A DNA stretch of 64,000 bases, from contig CM025853.1 in NCBI GenBank assembly GCA_003952965.2, positions 33,890,971 through 33,954,970 on the forward strand. Direction: 5' to 3'. Both the position numbers and the translations under genes were made by a program. Origin of the DNA: Morella rubra (Eukaryota > Streptophyta > Magnoliopsida > Fagales > Myricaceae). Of this stretch, positions 13,204-24,586 are shown one piece after another (the stretch's first letter is position 1; each line of letters starts with the position of its first letter). Below the pieces are notes generated by a model. The model was not told where the DNA came from. It saw only the letters and a list, made by a program, of their open reading frames with translations, and made no database searches.

Positions 13204-14031
13204 AACGGGTGAATTCGGTCTTGAGTTATATAGCTAATCAGGTTGATTGTCAATTTTATGATGTTATCATTATTCTTTCACATCAACAGTTTGCTCTGGT
13301 CCGCATCTTATTTGTAGTTGCCATAGTAGTTATTGACTATCTCATTTGCTGAGGAAGTAGGAGAGTATATCAGCGAAGGAAGAAGATACGTCTTTTATAC
13401 TAGGTCTTCTCCTTTTTGGGTTTGATTTATGGTGTCAGTAACCCAAACTCAGGTAATTCCGTTGCATCAACTTCCCACTGTTGGGGAAGAGGCATCAACT
13501 TCCCACTGTTGGGGAAGAGGAAAAAATTTTGTAGTCTTGCAGATGTATTAATTTTGAAGGCATTGATTTTGCCAAAGTAAAACGCTTGTATTTGATTGGT
13601 CCTTTATACTAATCTAATTCGTGGTATGTTTTTCACGATCACTTTCAGAGGATATTATTCTATGGTTCTCGGTTTATTTTGATTGCTGTTTTTATTAATT
13701 TCTAAGTCAACTCAGTTCCGCTAGGGTGCTGGGGACTTCCAGCAACGTTAGTCCTGGGAAACATCGTATCCGGTACGAAACAAAGATAGAATAATAATCC
13801 CTTCTGGTATAACCTTGTATAGTTGCTCCATGTTTGCCGACAAGCCAAGTTAGATCCTGCCAGGAAGTTTAGATAACAAATATTATTAACACAACGATAT
13901 TTCCTCTCAAGTATAGATTTCAACTTCCAACAATTTCCAATAGTCTATGTATGGATGTTGTTAATTCAACTTGGGACATTTATTGGTTTAAACAAGACAA
14001 TGCCAAGATCAAAAGGTCGAAATTTCAGCTC
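13204..14031. other. Tail-to-tail spacer between DUS1 and the oxygenase
   Basis: Convergent 3' ends of two genes meet here. It holds the DUS1 3' UTR with a 28-bp tandem duplication and no further gene that I recognise. The mirror region is 51509-52336. Confidence 0.6.
13464..13519 (+). repeat. 28-bp unit, two tandem copies
   Basis: The unit beginning GCATCAACTTCCCACTG and ending GGGGAAGAG occurs twice without a gap (13464-13491 and 13492-13519), about 260 bp downstream of the DUS1 stop. The mirror copy at 52021-52076 has the same two units, so the duplication predates whatever made the palindrome. Confidence 0.9.
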
Positions 14032-17025
14032 CTAAACGAAATTTGTCAGGACTTTGTGGACCAAATGCTCTCCATAAACAGCTCTTTCGAACTTCTTGGC
14101 TGCATCTGTCTTCTGTTTACAAATTTCCAAAGGCTCTACTGCTGTGTCAAAGTTCGTCTGTAAATGCAATAAACACGTGAGGAGGAAGCTTCATTCAAGG
14201 ACTAAAACAATAGGGTAGATAGAGAAGAAGACTCGCCTCATAGAAATATGCTACACAGACCCTATATCTTGCAGAGCTGTTGACAACCCGGTGCAAAGTT
14301 GAGTCATACAAACCATTGGAGTAAATCTGCATTATTCCAGAATTCAGTAGAAATTTCAAATAACTTTGAAAGAGGTATACAGAGTGGGCACACGAAGTCC
14401 TATACCTTTAGCATGTCACCAATGTTGCATACAAATGTCCCAGGAATTGGAGGAGCTGAAATCCATTCGCCTGACAGGTTTCTTACCTTCAACAACTTAT
14501 CCAATTAATGTGGTGGAAACTGAAGCAGCAGAATTGAAAGCGGTACAATGAAGCAGGAACAAAAAAAAAAAAAAAACCTTTAAAAGCCTGCCCCTACCTA
14601 TGAGGATGCCAAAAGAATTTTCAAGGTACTAACACCACATACTTGACAAAACAATTTGATTAATTTTAAAGAGAATAACTAAAGAATGCAAATTCAAATT
14701 TATAAAAACTGCATACTTACTGAATATGAAAAACTAAAGGAGACTCCTATTATAGATGACTATAGAGATAATTGTACCTGTAGTGCAGTTATACCTTCAT
14801 CCTGATTAACCAACGTCAACAAACCTACGCAACATACCGAAACAAATCAGATTTATAACTAAGATTTTGTGGCCTTCGATCATCTAGAGGAAACGAAGCC
14901 TACCATAGTCAGTGTGAGCTCCACTGGATTCGTTTGAATGTTAGACATGGACAAAAGAAAAGGACATTATCCGCATTTAACTCCATTAATAACCTGATAA
15001 GTGCATGCATCAATATAAGCAGTGTTGCATTACCATCCAATGTCATTTCCTGGGTCTAGGCAATTTGCTGTGGGTACACCTGGGTAACCTAGAATACGCA
15101 TCACCCAAAATGCATCTCCAGCTCTTTCACCTTCAAATTCATCAGGTGACCCACCCAATGCTAAAGCAATTCCCCGCAAAATTTTTCTTGAAAGGTCTGA
15201 GAGTACCCAGAAATTGAAATTTGTAAGTAGGAAACATACAAAATTACAAGGGAAAAGAAGGAATAAACAGTACTCCTGGAAAGCATGCCTGTGCAGAGGC
15301 TGTTATACTCCTCCATTAGTTCTTTAAAGTTCGGGGGATTACACGGCCTGCACAATGCATCAGTTGATAATGTATGTATTCCTAGTTCAAACTAGAGACA
15401 TAAATTACCTTTTCTCAAATTTCTCAAAAAATAAAATTAAAAAAGAACACTGTAAACTGTTCAATTAGTGTTTCTTGGCAATTGGATTTTTCATATTGCC
15501 AACCACCATCGAATAGGAATCACAATTGTTACATTACAATGTTGAAAATGTTTTCCTGTAGGAAATTTGGAGTACGGTAGTGAGCTGAGAAAAAAATCTC
15601 TACATACCATTGGTTGCATCCTTCCATTGGTTTGCAAGCTCTCCATACATACCTTCTTTCACTTCTTTATAGCACTGTCAGTGGTGAACAACAGATAATG
15701 ATGTTACTATAAGTAAGATCAAGATTTAGAGCAGCAGCTGCAACGTATATGATAACTACCATATCATGAAAGACCTCGGAAGTTTATATCATAAAGAAGA
15801 GTATATAATAAATTCATGCACGCAAATAAAGAATATAGCATTGAAAAACACCTATAATTTGTAAAAAACATCGCATGACCTACATCAATTGCTTCGTGCA
15901 TGTCAGGAATGCCTTTGGTTATATTTTCTCCAATTCTCTGATATCCTCTGCAATGAAAAATCCATTCCTGTCAATATGAAGTTTGCAGATCCGACTCATA
16001 AATCATAGCCTGATGCTGAATTCCGAAAACAACATGTAGGATATCATTCCTCTAGCAAACCTGAACCCACTTGCTGCAGACATCTTGATTTTAACTTTTT
16101 CTTCATATGGAAGTTCAAAAAATTTGTGCGCCACATTTTTTACCTCTCTGATGAGGGAGTCCGGTATACCATGGCCCTTCTATACAACCAAAATGATCTT
16201 CACATTAGAAATATTCAGCAACAAGTGTTATTAAGAAGAAAAGAAAATTGCACACAAAGATTTAATTGATTTCTCCATTTGGTTAATGCATCAATCGATT
16301 CCTTGAATTTCTGCTCACTTCTTCACACAACAGCATTTTAGGTACTTTATATCTTTCCTATACAATGGATTTTCCGATCCCATTGGCATTACCCTGTCTT
16401 TAATTGACTTCTCTCTTATAATTTCTTGAACTTGTAACCTCACCCACCGCCCTAATACCCTATATTTTGATAAGTAGCGGAAGTGCCATTTAACGAGAAT
16501 GCTACTAGCTACTCGTAAGAACTTCTGTTTTAGAAGAATATGCAGAAGAAAACACATGCTTTTAGAGATAGATACCACGTAAAAGAACCCCGCCTCTCTG
16601 CAAGCCTGGTCTAATTGTCTGACAACTGCATATACGCCCGGGTCCTCCTCCATTTTAGGATCATCACACTTGGCTAAAAGAGGACTTATATCTGCATGAG
16701 AAAAGACCCAAAAAAAAAAAAACGCAACAGCTAAATATTTCTTCATCAAAATTTTGGGTAAGAAGTAGGACCCCATAACATTGACTTTTTTGTTTTTAAG
16801 AAACTTTTAGTTAGGATCAGAGTCAAAACCGCTGTGTGTACATCTCAGCTTGATATGGGCATGGAATATTGTCAAGTTAAATTATGCAAGTGAATCCAAT
16901 CAAAGTTCATATGAGGGAAAGGGAGCCAACTTTGAGCTGTGGATACGATCAGTCATCAGAGCATTGAGGAGTGAGATAGGATGGGGTTTACCGATTATGG
17001 GGATGCTCGTGAAGTCGGTGGCCAT
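14032..17025 (-). CDS. 2-oxoglutarate/Fe(II) oxygenase, At3g50210 type, frameshifted (left copy)
   Basis: Mirror of the intact gene at 48512-51508, with the same twelve exons: 17025-16992, 16691-16576, 16179-16061, 15947-15884, 15674-15608, 15347-15289, 15196-15034, 14923-14904, 14824-14778, 14486-14406, 14326-14237 and 14157-14032. Exon 5 is 67 bp instead of 68. One C (G on the gene strand) is missing near 15635, in the codons for L-G-K, which shifts the frame and would remove the iron-binding core. Every other exon keeps its length and splice sites. A real pseudogene would be expected to show more decay, so a consensus error is the likelier cause. Domain content and role are given under the right-arm copy. 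Confidence 0.85.
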
Positions 17026-17969
17026 GTCTGCCGCTTATCGCTACGCTTTGGTGCTGTCTCGCAGACAACAAGACCTCCGTCGAACGGAATCAGCAAAGAA
17101 TCTTAAAATAGATCTGTAGTCAGCAATATTTAAAGGCGCTTTTATTGTCGGATGACATGGAGAGTGGGAGTGGAAAACCCAATATGCAATTGAAAACGAC
17201 TGCGTTTGGTGACCTTATCACTTTATCTCTTAGAAAGAAAAAAACAGAAACGGTACAGTATCATAAGACAGATATAAGTCACATTCGTGATGGGCTGGCG
17301 ATCTTACTGGGCCTGCAACCTGTCCAATTTCATTGAGTGGGTGGGCTGGACTCTGGAGCCAGCCTGGATTTCTTGTTGTTTTATTGACGAGTCAATTGCT
17401 ATTTGGTACTGACAAAGACACGAGCTAAAAATATAAAAGAGGAACTATTTGCTGTATTCTGTGATTGATTTGTCTACCAAATGCTTGACGATATAACCTT
17501 TCAACTGATACCGACAGACCACCGACATGTTCAAAAGCTCACATATATTGGTTTCTGCATTCCGTCGCAATAATGCTTTTATGCTACGACTTTGTACCTT
17601 ACCCCATTTTTTTTTTCTCCCGTCACACTAGTTTGCACGAAGCACTGACCAATCCAACATGAATTATAAGCCGATTTCTCAATAATAACGACTTGGTTTT
17701 TCTTAAGCAGCTGTGCTTGAAAATTCCATGTAACAAATTAATAAGAGAATAGCAATTGAAAAGGCACAATTTTCAATTCCTTGAGAATTTCGTTTTGCAA
17801 TGATCCAAAAAAAAATTATTTTTTACAATCCCCACCCAAGAAACAAGAAGAGGTGATCTGAAGAAAAATCGAACTGATGATAAATAGCCACCTTTACCGC
17901 TTTATGCCATTGACCCGCCGGGACTATGCTAATTATATGAAGATGGAAATGGCAGCAATCGGATCATAG
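17026..17969. other. Spacer: oxygenase upstream region and IRX15 3' flank
   Basis: About 0.94 kb between the oxygenase start and the IRX15 stop, both on the minus strand. It must hold the oxygenase promoter and the IRX15 3' UTR. I see no other gene. Short A/T runs are the only repeats. The mirror region is 47568-48511. Confidence 0.55.
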
Positions 17970-18905
17970 CTAGGAAGATGAAGCTTTCGGTGATGTCACG
18001 TTGCGACAGAACTGGAAGCTATTTGCATCCATTCTCTCCAAAACATAATGCCCGAGCGTTTCACTCGCTTCCACCAGATTCTCTTTGCACAAGAACTCAT
18101 CCCCACAAACCCTCTCTACCTCCCCATAGAAGTCGTGCACGAACACGTGCGTCTTGGCATTCGCAGCCATTTTCTTCTTGCTCCTCGCCAGTACGCCGGC
18201 GGTGAATATGGGTGACATGCGTCCAGGAGCGTCTGGCCATTCCCCGCGCGGCCCGTCCACCAATATGACATCCCAGTCCACCTCGTAGACGTGGTTGGGG
18301 AGGTCGTTGAGGCCGAGCTTACACTCCGAGAAAAGTAGGTTCTGTACTGGCCGGCACTCGTTACGTATCTGTTTCTTCGTGGAAGCCACGAGCTCGCGGA
18401 GGTCTCTCAGTTTCGTCGTGTACTGCACGTCGTAGGCATCAATTTCAGGGTGTTTCTCTTCCATGTAAGCAGCGTAATAGCGGTTCTCGTCGACGAACAC
18501 GGTCCTGCCGTTGTGGTTGAGGGCTTTCCAGAGAAGGGTCTCGGGGGTGAGGCCGAATACAAGGAAATTGCACGGGGACGGGCACTTTCGAAGGACGTCA
18601 GAGATTTGCTTAAGCTCTGCGTGTGACATGTGGAAAGAGTTATTGGACATTGAAGCGTAGTAAAGGAGGGTGTTGATGACAGTGGTTGGCAACGGACCAC
18701 CACCCAAGCTAGTGGAAGCAACTGTGGGAGAAACGGCGGAACTGGCGGCGGAGGATGTAGATTCTCTCGTATAAATGAGGGTAAGGAGGAAAGCAAGTGT
18801 GAAGAAGGAAACGAAGGCTAGGAGCCACAGACGATTGGAGCTCCCTTGTTTTTGGATATAAGGGTGGAGGAGGATCAACTTTGTGTTACTATTGTTGTTC
18901 TTCAT
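17970..18905 (-). CDS. IRX15-L: IRX15/IRX15-L-like DUF579 xylan protein (left copy)
   Basis: Single-exon gene of 311 aa, identical in translation to the right-arm copy at 46632-47567. Golgi type II membrane protein of the DUF579 family needed for normal xylan in secondary walls. The start is the ATG before K-N-N-N-S-N-T-K-L, just downstream of a GA-rich leader, as is typical for this gene. It points away from the LRR kinase gene across a 2.9 kb divergent spacer. Domain details are given under the right-arm copy. Confidence 0.93.
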   Translation of the reverse strand: MKNNNSNTKLILLHPYIQKQGSSNRLWLLAFVSFFTLAFLLTLIYTRESTSSAASSAVSPTVASTSLGGGPLPTTVINTLLYYASMSNNSFHMSHAELKQISDVLRKCPSPCNFLVFGLTPETLLWKALNHNGRTVFVDENRYYAAYMEEKHPEIDAYDVQYTTKLRDLRELVASTKKQIRNECRPVQNLLFSECKLGLNDLPNHVYEVDWDVILVDGPRGEWPDAPGRMSPIFTAGVLARSKKKMAANAKTHVFVHDFYGEVERVCGDEFLCKENLVEASETLGHYVLERMDANSFQFCRNVTSPKASSS

Positions 18906-20660
18906 CTTGAGGAGAGAGAGAAAGAGAGAGAGAGAGAGTGGAACTTTGTTCAGAATCTCTCTCCTTGTATAGAAGACGGTGGAGGCGATCGATTCTGAAT
19001 CCTGAGAGGGGTTGAGAAGAGGATTGATTTAAAGACGTGTGTTGCTGTAACCAAACAAAAAAAACTTAAGCAATGTATGTATGTAGGATTTATGAGGTTG
19101 ACCTTACAATGACCCTCTTAATTAGTGGTCCTAACAATTTATTTAGTCCCAGTAAATGGTTATTTTCCTTAGTTTATGTTGGTTAGGTTGTGTTTCACTA
19201 TTTTTTTCCCCCTTAATTTTATTGGGATAGTGCGAGAAGAAGGTGATCATATTGATATGGGGTTGGGGGAGGAGAAAACAAGGAGGGGTGGTTGGACCCG
19301 GAGCTGGTGGAGGGAAGGTAGAGGGCATAGCTGTAGCGACCCAATAACAAATTACAAACTAGAAGTCGCTTTTCCTTCCTCAATTCAGCTTTCGTTCCTA
19401 CGGAAGCTCTTTGAATATGTCGCAATTTCTTAAATAAGTAGTTACCTTTTGATGGAGACTAATTACCTGCAAAAAGATTCCGTATGGAAAACATGTCATG
19501 GGAAGTCATCGGATTGGGACAGATTATTGATAGATAATATGATTTGGTAAAGCCAGCAATTTAACTAGAAAACACAGTCAAATTCTTGTACCAGAGCGTA
19601 ACGTAAAGTTACAGAGGTATCTTCCTATCATCCTATGCTATCAGTAGATGAATCGGGGGGATGTGATGTTTGTCCGACCAAATCTTCTCCTAGAAGCTCA
19701 AGCAATCTCAGACCGCAAATGGCACCAGTGATAAGGGCATTGGGCCCAAACACGTTGTCAGACGGAGCCCAAAGCCGAAGTCCATTTGCTCGATAGCAGG
19801 CCTATGAATCCGCTCTCTGCGGATGGAAGGGCCTAAAAAGCGTAGGGAAAACAATTTCCACCAGTGGCATCCAACATGAATTCTGGATGTTGCATTTCCA
19901 TTCCCTCCTGATCTTTTACCTCTCGCCAATGCATCGGGACAAGCCTAACCATCATTTCAGTTAGTAAAACAATATTAGAAACAAGAATGTCTGTCAGCTT
20001 TCGAAATTCGAAAGCTCTCTCTTTGAACACTTTAGGCTTTGCCGATGCCTTTTATGTGGCCCAATCTCACCATTATCATTCGCCCAGCAAAGCTGCTCCA
20101 CACTGACATGATCTTTGTGGAGTCAGTGACTCATCAGTGCCCTCTTTTTAGTCAATAAAGCATTAAACTTTGCTGATCGATCGATCGAATTTGTGCATAG
20201 AGGAAATAAAGCACAGAAACCTCCTCATTTGTGATAGGGATGGCCCATCATTCTGTATGCGCGTTTATAGCAAGGTGTGGCTGCCGAATGGCTTTCATAA
20301 AAGACAACAAGGTGCTGTCTAACCTTTACTGTCCACGCAGCCACCATGGAGCCCTTTCATCATCCACACGACAACCGGACCATGGAGACCCTATATTTTC
20401 CTTTTCTTATTAGTGGTTAGTCAGAGCAAACCAGAAACACTTCAGACAATACAGGGAGTGGAGCTCATGATTCTACACGAGGAAATATTTAGACTTCACT
20501 TGCACTTAAAGCCCACATGTAATGGTGTCTTATTATTGCAGGGGTAGAAAGAAAACCCGACATTAATCACTAGTTTGCATGTGCTGGTATACCGAATGCA
20601 CTAAAGACGTCTAGAAAAAAAAAAAAATAAATTCCAAGTAATGGTGTTTATTTATTATTT

Positions 20661-20873
20661 TTGGTGTTCCGGATGGAAATTTTTATCTTTCAAAATTTTT
20701 ACTTTATTAAAAAATTATAAAATAAATTTCTCTTCTTATTAATTTATTATTTTTTATTATATTTATTTAAATCTTTGCTCTCTTTTTCATCAAATTTATA
20801 AAATTTACTTTTTCACAATTAAAACCTCAAAAATTTCTAACTCCTAAAATTTTTACACCCGAACGCCCCCTTT
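20661..20873. mobile_element. MITE-like AT-rich element A
   Basis: About 210 bp, very AT-rich, bounded by imperfect inverted termini: GGTGTTCCGGATGG at the left, and ACACCCGAACGCCCCC at the right (its reverse complement reads GGGGGCGTTCGGGTGT). It has no coding capacity. The right-arm copy (44643-44864) is several bases longer, mainly in A/T runs. No target-site duplication is obvious. Confidence 0.5.
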
Positions 20874-21097
20874 GTAATTAGGTATTTGGACCAGTTTACT
20901 AATCTTGATTAATCTTTAAGTATGTATAGTTTTTTTATTCCACATAAATGTATACAAACGGAACAATTATTAAACTAAGACTCTAGAGATGGCTCAAAAA
21001 AGTTGCTAATACTTACGAGATTTTAAACTTAAAAACAAGGAACAAATTAGTGATATCCAAACTTTAAACACCAGGCTAACCTTCCAATTAGAGGTTA

Positions 21098-21300
21098 CGT
21101 AATAGCGTTTTTGGTGCTAACGATGGTGTTCTTTTTCTTCAAAATTTTAGAGTATGAAAATTTCAAGTAAAATAAATACATTTCAAAATTTTTAATTTTT
21201 ATACATACACACTCTATTTTTCATATACTTTAATAAAAGAAAAAATTTCAAAATTTCGAAAAAATTTTCCGAAATTTTGGCACGCGAACGCCCATAACGT
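21098..21300. mobile_element. MITE-like AT-rich element B
   Basis: About 200 bp, AT-rich. The right end reads CACGCGAACGCCCAT, so its complement ATGGGCGTTCGCGTG shares the GGGCGTTCG core with element A; the left end TAGCGTTTTTGGTGC is a weaker match. ACGTAA occurs just outside both ends and could be a 6-bp target-site duplication. It lies ~500 bp upstream of the LRR kinase start. Confidence 0.5.
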
Positions 21301-21634
21301 AAGATTAGCACGGAGAAAAGTCGTTCTTCCGATCAGCCGTTTTGACCTGTTGACACCATCGAGGCCTAGGGTCAAAGACTGCTTTTACTTTCAGACACAT
21401 ATAATTTGTGCACCGAACTTCGAGAAGAGGTGCACTCCTTAAACCGCGCGTGTTACTGTGTCTGAGTTATAAATTACTAAATCTAGAAAGGAGCATTATT
21501 CTATTTAAATAGAAACCACCAACCAAAACGACGTTTACGGGAACGTGTCTTTGAGTAATTTCAAATTTTTGATTGCTTCACGGTTCACGCGCTTCAAAAG
21601 GCAAGCCAAAGGCCTCTCCCCCCACCCCACCTTT

Positions 21635-21640
21635 CACGTG
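21635..21640. promoter_or_regulatory. G-box CACGTG upstream of LRR kinase
   Basis: A perfect CACGTG palindrome, 153 bp before the LRR kinase start codon and within the probable leader or proximal promoter. This is the site type bound by bHLH and bZIP factors. The mirror copy is at 43873-43878. Function is inferred only. Confidence 0.35.
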
Positions 21641-21792
21641 ACGCTTCAGTCTCACAGTGAAAAGCCAGCTGCTCCGCACCACAGACACCGACCGTTGAGC
21701 TTTCCTCTGCCTCCGCAAAGCTTGAATCTCTTTACTTTCAGTTCAGCCTCACAGTCACTCACACTCCGACGCTCAACCATGCTAATAGCAGT

Positions 21793-24586
21793 ATGAAACT
21801 ACTTCAATCACACTCTCGCCTCTTCCACTACCTTACACTTACTTGTCTATCTGTCATCATCATCTTCGCCGTCCGCGGTTGTGCTGCGGGATCTACACCG
21901 TTAGTGGGGAGCTCGCTTCTACCATCCGACGCCGTTTCGCTGCTGTCCTTCAAATCCAAAGCCGACCTAGACAACCGGCTCCTCTACTCTCTCAACGAGC
22001 GCTTCGACTACTGTCAGTGGCAGGGAGTGAAATGCGCGCAAGGCCGAGTGGTCCGCTTCGCACTCCAGGGGTTCGGTCTCCGGGGCGTGCTGGCCCCTAA
22101 CACCTTGACTCGCCTCGACCAGCTCCGAGTCCTCAATCTCGACAACAACTCTCTCTCTGGTCCCATTCCAGACCTTTCCGGACTCGCCAACCTCAAGTCC
22201 CTCTTTTTGGACCACAACTCGTTCTCTGGCTCTTTCCCTCCTTCAATTCTACTACTGCATCGGCTTCGGGTACTTGATCTCTCGCATAACAATTTCACCG
22301 GTCCGATTCCGGCCGATTTAACTGGTTTGGACCGGCTTAGCTGCCTCCGGCTCCAGTCTAATCGGTTCAACGGAACTGTCCCTCCGCTAAACCAGTCGTA
22401 CCTTCTAATATTTAACGTGTCGGACAATAATCTCACGGGGGCCATACCAGTGACGCCAACGCTCTCGCGCTTCGGCACGTCGTCGTTCCAGTTGAACCTC
22501 GGTCTCTGCGGAGAGATCATCAATAAGGCTTGCAATAGTTCACGCTCTCCGTTCTTCGGTTCTTCCACTAATGCCACTTCACCTCTCGGCCAAAGCGCGC
22601 AATCTCAAGGCATTGTGGTTAAAGAACCACCGTCTCCGAGGAAGCACAAAAATATCGGTCTCGCTCTGGGGTTTTCAATCGGAATCTCAGTTTTAATTGC
22701 CTCTCTTCTATGCGTTTTCGGCTTAGTCAAGAAACAGAGCACCCAAGAAAAAGGTTCGAAGCAACCAATGTCTGCGTCGTCCGACGCCGAAACCGCTTAC
22801 CCTCCCAACCCAATCACGGAAACCCGAATCGAAGAAATGAGCGAGTTACCAAAAAGAATTCCCGAAGTTCGAAAGGTGCAGAAGAGTGGGAATTTGGTGT
22901 TCTGTGGAGGTGAGACACAGCCTTATGGTTTGGAGCAGCTAATGAGGGCCTCGGCGGAGTTGCTTGGGAGAGGCACGGTTGGAACCACGTACAAGGCCGT
23001 GCTAGATAACCAGCTGATCTTGACGGTGAAGAGGATGGACGCGAACAAGACGGCCGTTACGGGTAGCCAAGTGTTCGAACACCACATGGACGCCGTGGGT
23101 GGGCTGCGCCACCCGAATTTGGTTCCCATGAGAGCTTACTTCCAGGCAAAGGGAGAGAGGCTCGTGATCTATGATTACCAACCTAATGGGAGTCTCTTCA
23201 ACCTCATTCACGGTGAGTAACTGAGTAAAGCTTCGTAATTTTCCAATTGGACTGATTTTACTCGGTGGTTTGGTGCCGAGTTGTGCTTTATGATTTTGAC
23301 TCGGGCCTTGTTGGTGTTTCATCTGTTCGGACAACCAGTGGGGTGGGACATACTATTGAACAACTGAGTGCTAACGGTTCTGTTCAATACCGACAGTTGC
23401 CGGAGGGACCGTAGGCGTTAGACGTTCGACAGAACGGCGACTCCGTTGGCGTCGTTAGAGTCTTAGACTGGCCCATTCCCTCATTAAATGCGAGAACCTG
23501 TTGTTTTCTTAACCACGCTGCGTTGCGCAGTGCGCTGTTATTTATAAACAAAAACGAAAAGGGTGGCATCTGACAAACCCCGTTTTGTGACTTTTGGAGA
23601 ATCTTCCGTGATCATGATTATAGTTTGAGATGCATAGGCTTCTTTTAGAGTTTGCTCAATTTAGATTTTGGATTTTTTTCGAAGAAAATACAGCATTTCA
23701 TTCTTACAGCATAATTTTAATGCTTCTCTAAAATAGTTGAAATGGATTTCTTCGAGTCTTTCTTGTATGCATCTTAAGAGTTTGAGGCGAGATATTTCTT
23801 GCAAATTGGCATGCAAACTCTCCCTCGAGTCTTCTATAGGGATTCATAAGTCGAAATGGAATATTTCTCTTCTGAAATACTTCTTTTTCTGGTACTTTGT
23901 TTTGGTTCTAGATAATACATTTGCGGCAGAAATAAACAGTAAAAAATCACTTCTTTGGTTCATTGCTTTTAAGCAACAACCAACGTTGACTCATTGTGTG
24001 TTACTGAAAGTTGCAAATATGTGTAGGTTCGAAGTCAACAAGAGCAAAGCCTCTGCACTGGACATCATGCTTAAAGATAGCTGAAGATGTGGCCCAGGGC
24101 CTTGCATACATTCACCAAGCGTCAAGGTTGATCCATGGCAACCTGAAGTCCTCCAATGTCCTCCTTGGAGCTGACTTTGAGGCCTGTGTCACAGACTATT
24201 GCCTTGCAGTCCTTGCAGACTCTTCTTCTAATGAAGATCCTGATTCTGCAGGCTACAAAGCCCCTGAGACCCGCAGGTCAAGCAGCCGAGCCACTTCGAA
24301 GTCCGATGTCTATGCCTTTGGTATCCTTCTACTGGAGCTTTTGACTGGAAAACATCCATCACAACACCCGTTCCTTGTTCCCACAGATGTGCCTAATTGG
24401 GTCAGAGCAATGAGGGCTGATGATGGTTGTGAAGAAAACAGACTTGGAATGCTCACAGAGGTCGCTTGTATTTGTAATTTGACATCACCAGAACAAAGGC
24501 CCACGATGTGGCAAGTTTTGAAGATGATACAGGAGATAAAGGAGAGCGTGATGGTAGAAGACAATGCATCTCTTGGATTCTCGTAG
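21793..24586 (+). CDS. LRR receptor-like (pseudo)kinase, At3g50230/At5g67200 type (left copy)
   Basis: Two exons, 21793-23212 and 24027-24586, joined in phase 1 inside the kinase domain (H-G/S-K-S), give 659 aa; from memory the Arabidopsis relative is about 660 aa. A signal peptide covers ~1-32. An LRR N-terminal cap with W-Q-G-V-K-C is followed by about five leucine-rich repeats (~95-215), a transmembrane helix at ~287-310, and a kinase-like domain from ~385 to 645. The glycine loop G-R-G-T-V-G and the VAIK-type lysine (L-T-V-K-R) are present, but the catalytic loop reads H-G-N-L-K-S-S-N and the DFG position reads D-Y-C. This points to an atypical or inactive kinase, as is common in the LRR III class. 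It would sit in the plasma membrane and signal through partners. The translation equals the right-arm copy. Confidence 0.92.

Larger units (their letters stand above)
18906..21792. other. Divergent spacer between IRX15 and the LRR kinase
   Basis: Holds the promoters of both genes. Next to IRX15 is a (GA)n leader at 18911-18938. Two AT-rich inverted-repeat elements lie at ~20661-20873 and ~21098-21300. Upstream of the kinase there is a TATA-like TATTTAAATAG near 21503 and a CACGTG G-box at 21635-21640. Short overlapping open frames at 19708-20030 match nothing I know. The mirror region is 43721-46631. Confidence 0.55.

Noticed and set aside
18407..18796. 129-codon frame overlapping IRX15 (and its mirror at 46741-47130)
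   Set aside because: Same-strand alternative frame of a well-conserved single-exon gene; low-complexity Pro/Ser/Thr translation.
19708..20030. Two overlapping frames of 65-73 codons in the IRX15/LRR kinase spacer
   Set aside because: Not recognised, no splice partners and no start context; a decayed gene fragment is possible but unsupported.
22014..22577. 187-codon antisense frame opposite the LRR kinase (and its mirror at 42936-43499)
   Set aside because: Shadow of the leucine-rich-repeat exon; no family resemblance and the sense strand is clearly coding.
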